This document shows positions 61,276-64,000 of a stretch of DNA of 64,000 nt, one piece after another (the first letter of the stretch is position 1; every line of letters starts with the position of its first letter). The notes beneath the pieces were generated by a model. The model ran no database searches, was not told where the DNA came from, and saw nothing but the letters and a program-made list of their open reading frames with translations. Origin of the DNA: Methanomethylovorans sp041447285. Lineage in GTDB: Archaea; Halobacteriota; Methanosarcinia; Methanosarcinales; Methanosarcinaceae. Where the stretch lies: contig NZ_JBGMEB010000002.1 in assembly GCF_041447285.1 (NCBI RefSeq), forward strand, positions 186,001 to 250,000, in the 5' to 3' direction. The position numbers were made by a program, and so were the translations under genes.

Positions 61276-62535
61276 ATGAGAGATTTTATAGAGCAGCTAA
61301 GAAGCAGTGGCAAGGTCACGGAGATCAAAGACTCTGTTTCAAGGGAGTTCGAAGCTCCCAGGATAGCGAAAAAGACACCTGGGCCTGTGCTTTTCCATGA
61401 TATAGAGGGAAAGAAAGCGATCATGAACCTTTTGGGTACGAGGGATGAGCTTGCAGCGATGTTCGGAGTGCCCCGGGATATGATCATTCAGAAGCTATCT
61501 GAGGTACAGCCGGATGGGGAAGTCGTAATAGTTTCCGAATCTCCGACCATGGAAGTTGTGGATGAGGAGGTTGACCTGTACAGCCTTCCCATAATGAAGC
61601 ATTTTGCAAAGGACGGCGGCCTGTACATCACTGCCGGTATCGTGGTCAGTGAGTACGAAGGCTCCATGAATGCATCCATACACCGCCTCATGGTGCTTGA
61701 TAAGGATAAGCTGGCTGCCAGACTCGTGCCTCCAAGACACACCTATGTATTGCACAAAAAGGCTGCATCCAAAGTAGACAAGCTTCCAGTAGCCATTGTC
61801 ATCGGTGCAGATCCTGTAATTACATTCGCCTCAACAACCCGTGTGCCTCTGGGAAAAGAATTCCATTATGCAGCAGCTCTTAGAGGTGCTCCGGTGGAAT
61901 TATTCGAATGTAGCAATGGCGTAAAGGTCCCACATGCAGAGATCGTACTGGAAGGTTATGTCGATCCTGTGGAACGTGTCCAGGAAGGACCGTTCGTTGA
62001 CATCACCGGTACTTACGATGAGATCCGTCCGGAACCTGTGATTCACATTACAAGGATAATACACAGGAAAGACCCCATTTATCACGGCATCCTCCCGGCA
62101 GGACCGGAACACCTGCTCATGATGGGAGTACCATACGAACCCAAGATCTACAGGGCAGTAAGCGAAGTGACCACTGTAAAGAACGTGGTGCTCACAGAAG
62201 GCGGATGCTGTTATCTGCATGCAGTTGTGCAGATCGAGAAACAGACCGAAGGCGATGGGAAGAACGCCATCATGGCAGCCTTTGCAAGTCACACAAGCCT
62301 CAAGCATGTGGTGGTAGTGGACGAGGATATCGATATCTTCGATCCCAAAGACGTAGAGTTCGCTATTGCGACCCGTGTAAAAGGAGATATGGACGTTATG
62401 ATAGTCACCAACGTGAGGGGCAGTTCCCTGGACCCAAGGGGTGCACCTGACGGCACGACCACTAAAATAGGCATAGACGCTACCAAAGTCCTGAAGCAGG
62501 CAGAGATGTTCGAAAGGGCTAAGATGCCCGAGTAG
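61276..62535 (+). CDS. UbiD-family decarboxylase, probable anhydromevalonate phosphate decarboxylase
   Basis: A 419-aa UbiD protein. In archaea a UbiD relative decarboxylates trans-anhydromevalonate 5-phosphate to isopentenyl phosphate, using prenylated FMN; the two following genes encode the dehydratase that makes its substrate, which supports that role. Family motifs visible: VEGSMN-like VVSEYEGSMNASIHRLMV, PLGKEFHYAAALRGAPVELF, EIVLEGYVDP, GPFVDITGTYDEIRPEPV and EVTTVKNVVLTEGGCCYLHAVVQ in pieces. No UbiX is in the window. It ends in TAG, 7 bp before the next gene; the TAG is part of the TAGGTGG ribosome site. Confidence 0.85.
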   Translation: MRDFIEQLRSSGKVTEIKDSVSREFEAPRIAKKTPGPVLFHDIEGKKAIMNLLGTRDELAAMFGVPRDMIIQKLSEVQPDGEVVIVSESPTMEVVDEEVDLYSLPIMKHFAKDGGLYITAGIVVSEYEGSMNASIHRLMVLDKDKLAARLVPPRHTYVLHKKAASKVDKLPVAIVIGADPVITFASTTRVPLGKEFHYAAALRGAPVELFECSNGVKVPHAEIVLEGYVDPVERVQEGPFVDITGTYDEIRPEPVIHITRIIHRKDPIYHGILPAGPEHLLMMGVPYEPKIYRAVSEVTTVKNVVLTEGGCCYLHAVVQIEKQTEGDGKNAIMAAFASHTSLKHVVVVDEDIDIFDPKDVEFAIATRVKGDMDVMIVTNVRGSSLDPRGAPDGTTTKIGIDATKVLKQAEMFERAKMPE

Positions 62536-62542
62536 GTGGACC

Positions 62543-63721
62543 ATGTACCTCACAAAAGAAGAACAGGCAATGCTCGATGGCGAAGAAGGTGAAACACTCC
62601 GGAAAGCCATTGAGATACTTGTTGCCCTGGGCGATATTTATGGTGCTGACAGGCTCATACCTGTCAAAAGCGCACAGATAGCCGGGGTTTCATACAAGAC
62701 CATAGGAGATGCAGGTCTGGAATGGATATCCGATCTGCACGGAAAAGTAAAGATTCCCTCAATACTCAATCCTGCGGGCATGGATCTGCAGGACTGGGAA
62801 AAAATGCGGATAGATCCTGAATTTGCACATAAGCAGCAGTTAATAATAGAAGCATACGAAAAGCTGGGTATCAGTGCAAAATGCACGTGTACTCCCTATT
62901 ATCTTGAAGGATTCAATGCCACCTACGGAGATCACCTTGCCTGGAGCGAGTCCTCAGCAGTTTCTTATGCCAACTCTGTGATCGGGGCAAGGACCAACCG
63001 CGAAGGTGGACCATCGGCTCTCTCGGCAGCCCTTGTGGGCAAGACTGCCAATTATGGATACCATCTCGATGAGATGCGCAAGCCCACAGTATCGGTTACA
63101 GTGGAATGCGAACTGAAGGGCTCTGATTACGGTGCCCTTGGGTATATCGTAGGGAAGATGGTGGGTAGCAGAGTGCCTTTGTTTATCCTGAAAGGAAAGC
63201 CGGATAATGAAGAGCTGAAGTCTCTGGGTGCTGCCATGGCTGCCTCCGGGGCGGTTGCCCTATATCACGTGGAAGGCGTTACTCCTGAAGCAATGAGGAA
63301 CAAGTTTGCAAGACCTGATGAGAATATAGTCATCGAGGAAAGTCAGATAAGGGAGATATATGACAGGACAAAACCCGATGTCAATGACCTGGACATCGTA
63401 ACCATCGGCTGTCCGCATTGCTCCTCGGCTGAACTCTCTCTAATCGCAGGACTGCTTGAAGGCAGGACTGTCAATAAGGAAGTGTGGATCTGCACTTCCA
63501 GAGAGATTGCAGACAAACATCCCGAACTTGTTAAGTCCATTGAAAAAAGCGGGGCAAAAGTAGTCTGCGATACCTGCATGGTAGTATCCCCGGCAACTGA
63601 AAAATATAAGACCATGATGGTGAATTCCGGCAAAGCTCTGGCATACGTACCCGGAATGTGCGGCGTTCCCACTCTTTTTGGTGATATCTATAAGTGCATC
63701 AGGGAGGCGGTGAAGGAATGA
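62543..63721 (+). CDS. Aconitase X large subunit, probable phosphomevalonate dehydratase
   Basis: A 392-aa aconitase X catalytic subunit (AcnX large). In archaea it forms (R)-5-phosphomevalonate dehydratase with the small swivel subunit. Cysteines likely to hold the Fe-S cluster are in CTCTPYYLEGF, TIGCPHCSS and CDTCMVVSP. Start ATG at 62543 follows GGTGG. Its last codons overlap the start of the small subunit (ATGA at 63718-63721). Confidence 0.9.
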   Translation: MYLTKEEQAMLDGEEGETLRKAIEILVALGDIYGADRLIPVKSAQIAGVSYKTIGDAGLEWISDLHGKVKIPSILNPAGMDLQDWEKMRIDPEFAHKQQLIIEAYEKLGISAKCTCTPYYLEGFNATYGDHLAWSESSAVSYANSVIGARTNREGGPSALSAALVGKTANYGYHLDEMRKPTVSVTVECELKGSDYGALGYIVGKMVGSRVPLFILKGKPDNEELKSLGAAMAASGAVALYHVEGVTPEAMRNKFARPDENIVIEESQIREIYDRTKPDVNDLDIVTIGCPHCSSAELSLIAGLLEGRTVNKEVWICTSREIADKHPELVKSIEKSGAKVVCDTCMVVSPATEKYKTMMVNSGKALAYVPGMCGVPTLFGDIYKCIREAVKE

Positions 63722-64000
63722 AGGTCAAATGCCGTACTATTTCCCGGGGATGTGCAGAGGGGCAAGTGATGCTCACGCATGATCCGATTTCCTTTTTGGG
63801 TAACGTAGATCCCAAGACTGGCAAAGTAGTGGATGCGAACCACGAACTTTTCGGGCAGTCTGTGCAGGGCAAGGTCTTGGTCTTCCCGCATGGAAAAGGC
63901 TCCACTGTAGGTTCCTATGTAATATACCAGCTCTTCAAGAACGGTGTCGCCCCTGCAGCCATGATAAACTTGGAATCTGAGCCTATAGTTGCTGTGGGTG
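63718..64000 (+). CDS. Aconitase X swivel (small) subunit, partial
   Basis: Start of the DUF126 swivel domain that pairs with the large AcnX subunit. It begins VKCRTISRGCAEGQVMLT and continues GNVDPKTGKVVD, then the phosphate-contact loop VFPHGKGSTVGSYVIYQL. The ATG overlaps the large-subunit stop, so the two are co-translated. The gene runs off the right edge of the window at 94 codons; the family is about 135 aa. Confidence 0.9.
   Translation, partial: MKVKCRTISRGCAEGQVMLTHDPISFLGNVDPKTGKVVDANHELFGQSVQGKVLVFPHGKGSTVGSYVIYQLFKNGVAPAAMINLESEPIVAVG

Noticed and set aside
62533..62535. TAG of ubiD as a pyrrolysine codon
   Set aside because: Readthrough would run 20 codons into the AcnX gene in the wrong frame with no conserved sequence, and the TAG is part of the next ribosome site.
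61900..62610. 236-aa minus-strand frame opposite ubiD
   Set aside because: Antisense to a well-conserved gene; no motif.

Overview
The window is chromosomal DNA of a methanogenic archaeon, most likely a Methanosarcinaceae (Methanolobus/Methanomethylovorans/Methanococcoides-like; the genus is inferred, not proven). Reasons: a PAN proteasome ATPase, aMBF1, archaeal-type ATP-binding AK6, DUF531, DUF356 and DUF99 proteins, an anaerobic (cbi) cobamide pathway, archaeal riboflavin reductase, the archaeal phosphomevalonate dehydratase/UbiD mevalonate branch, TATA-box promoters and GGTG/GGAGG ribosome binding sites. I found no tRNA, rRNA or CRISPR array.

Layout. 0-9.7 kb is housekeeping: pheS; a leftward LarE-GNAT-DUF531 operon; glmM; DUF99; PAN diverging from aMBF1-proC; DUF356; then leftward UPF0292 toprim, a 41-aa protein and UPF0235. 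10.1-14.5 kb runs rightward: amidohydrolase, UspA, four-CBS protein, riboflavin reductase, and a thioredoxin lipoprotein/CcdA pair. 14.6-18.9 kb is a leftward corrin-ring operon (cbiT-L-F-G(N)-G(C)-H-C) diverging from cobQ. 21.0-25.5 kb is trpD-F-E-G plus AK6, behind a promoter with a perfect inverted-repeat operator. 25.6-29.1 kb holds one very large AT-rich gene for a membrane-anchored UvrD-like helicase with five tandem helical repeats. 29.7-31.5 kb is MarR-FetA-FetB. 31.7-46.8 kb is a looser accessory region: YkgJ-type Fe-S protein, flavin reductase, CPBP protease, DUF2207/LemA, MFS, PsiE, EamA, two small zinc-ribbon proteins, YwbE, LigB dioxygenase, TerB, an acyltransferase interrupted by an in-frame TAG, a 54-aa AN1 zinc finger between paired stem-loops, a degenerate ComEC-type beta-lactamase-fold protein and a permuted GTPase. 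46.9-51.2 kb is an RND exporter/secreted protein/TrmB regulator operon. 51.2-52.8 kb carries decayed insertion-sequence remnants. 53.0-58.9 kb has an Rsm22 methyltransferase, a secreted repeat protein, an unknown protein and a methyltransferase/ATP-grasp fusion. 59.0-60.9 kb is an AT-rich island with an AbrB relic and a three-gene TIGR04255 cassette. 61.3-64.0 kb is the UbiD/aconitase-X mevalonate cluster, cut by the window edge.

Most interesting: (1) an acyltransferase whose conserved C-terminus lies behind an in-frame TAG, a pyrrolysine or nonsense candidate; (2) the membrane-anchored repeat-helicase; (3) the overlapping three-gene TIGR04255 cassette; (4) a CbiG N-terminal gene with a perfect Shine-Dalgarno but no canonical start codon; (5) the trp operator; (6) the AN1 microprotein bracketed by matching inverted repeats. 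TAG also ends nine otherwise ordinary genes, so any UAG decoding here must tolerate termination.
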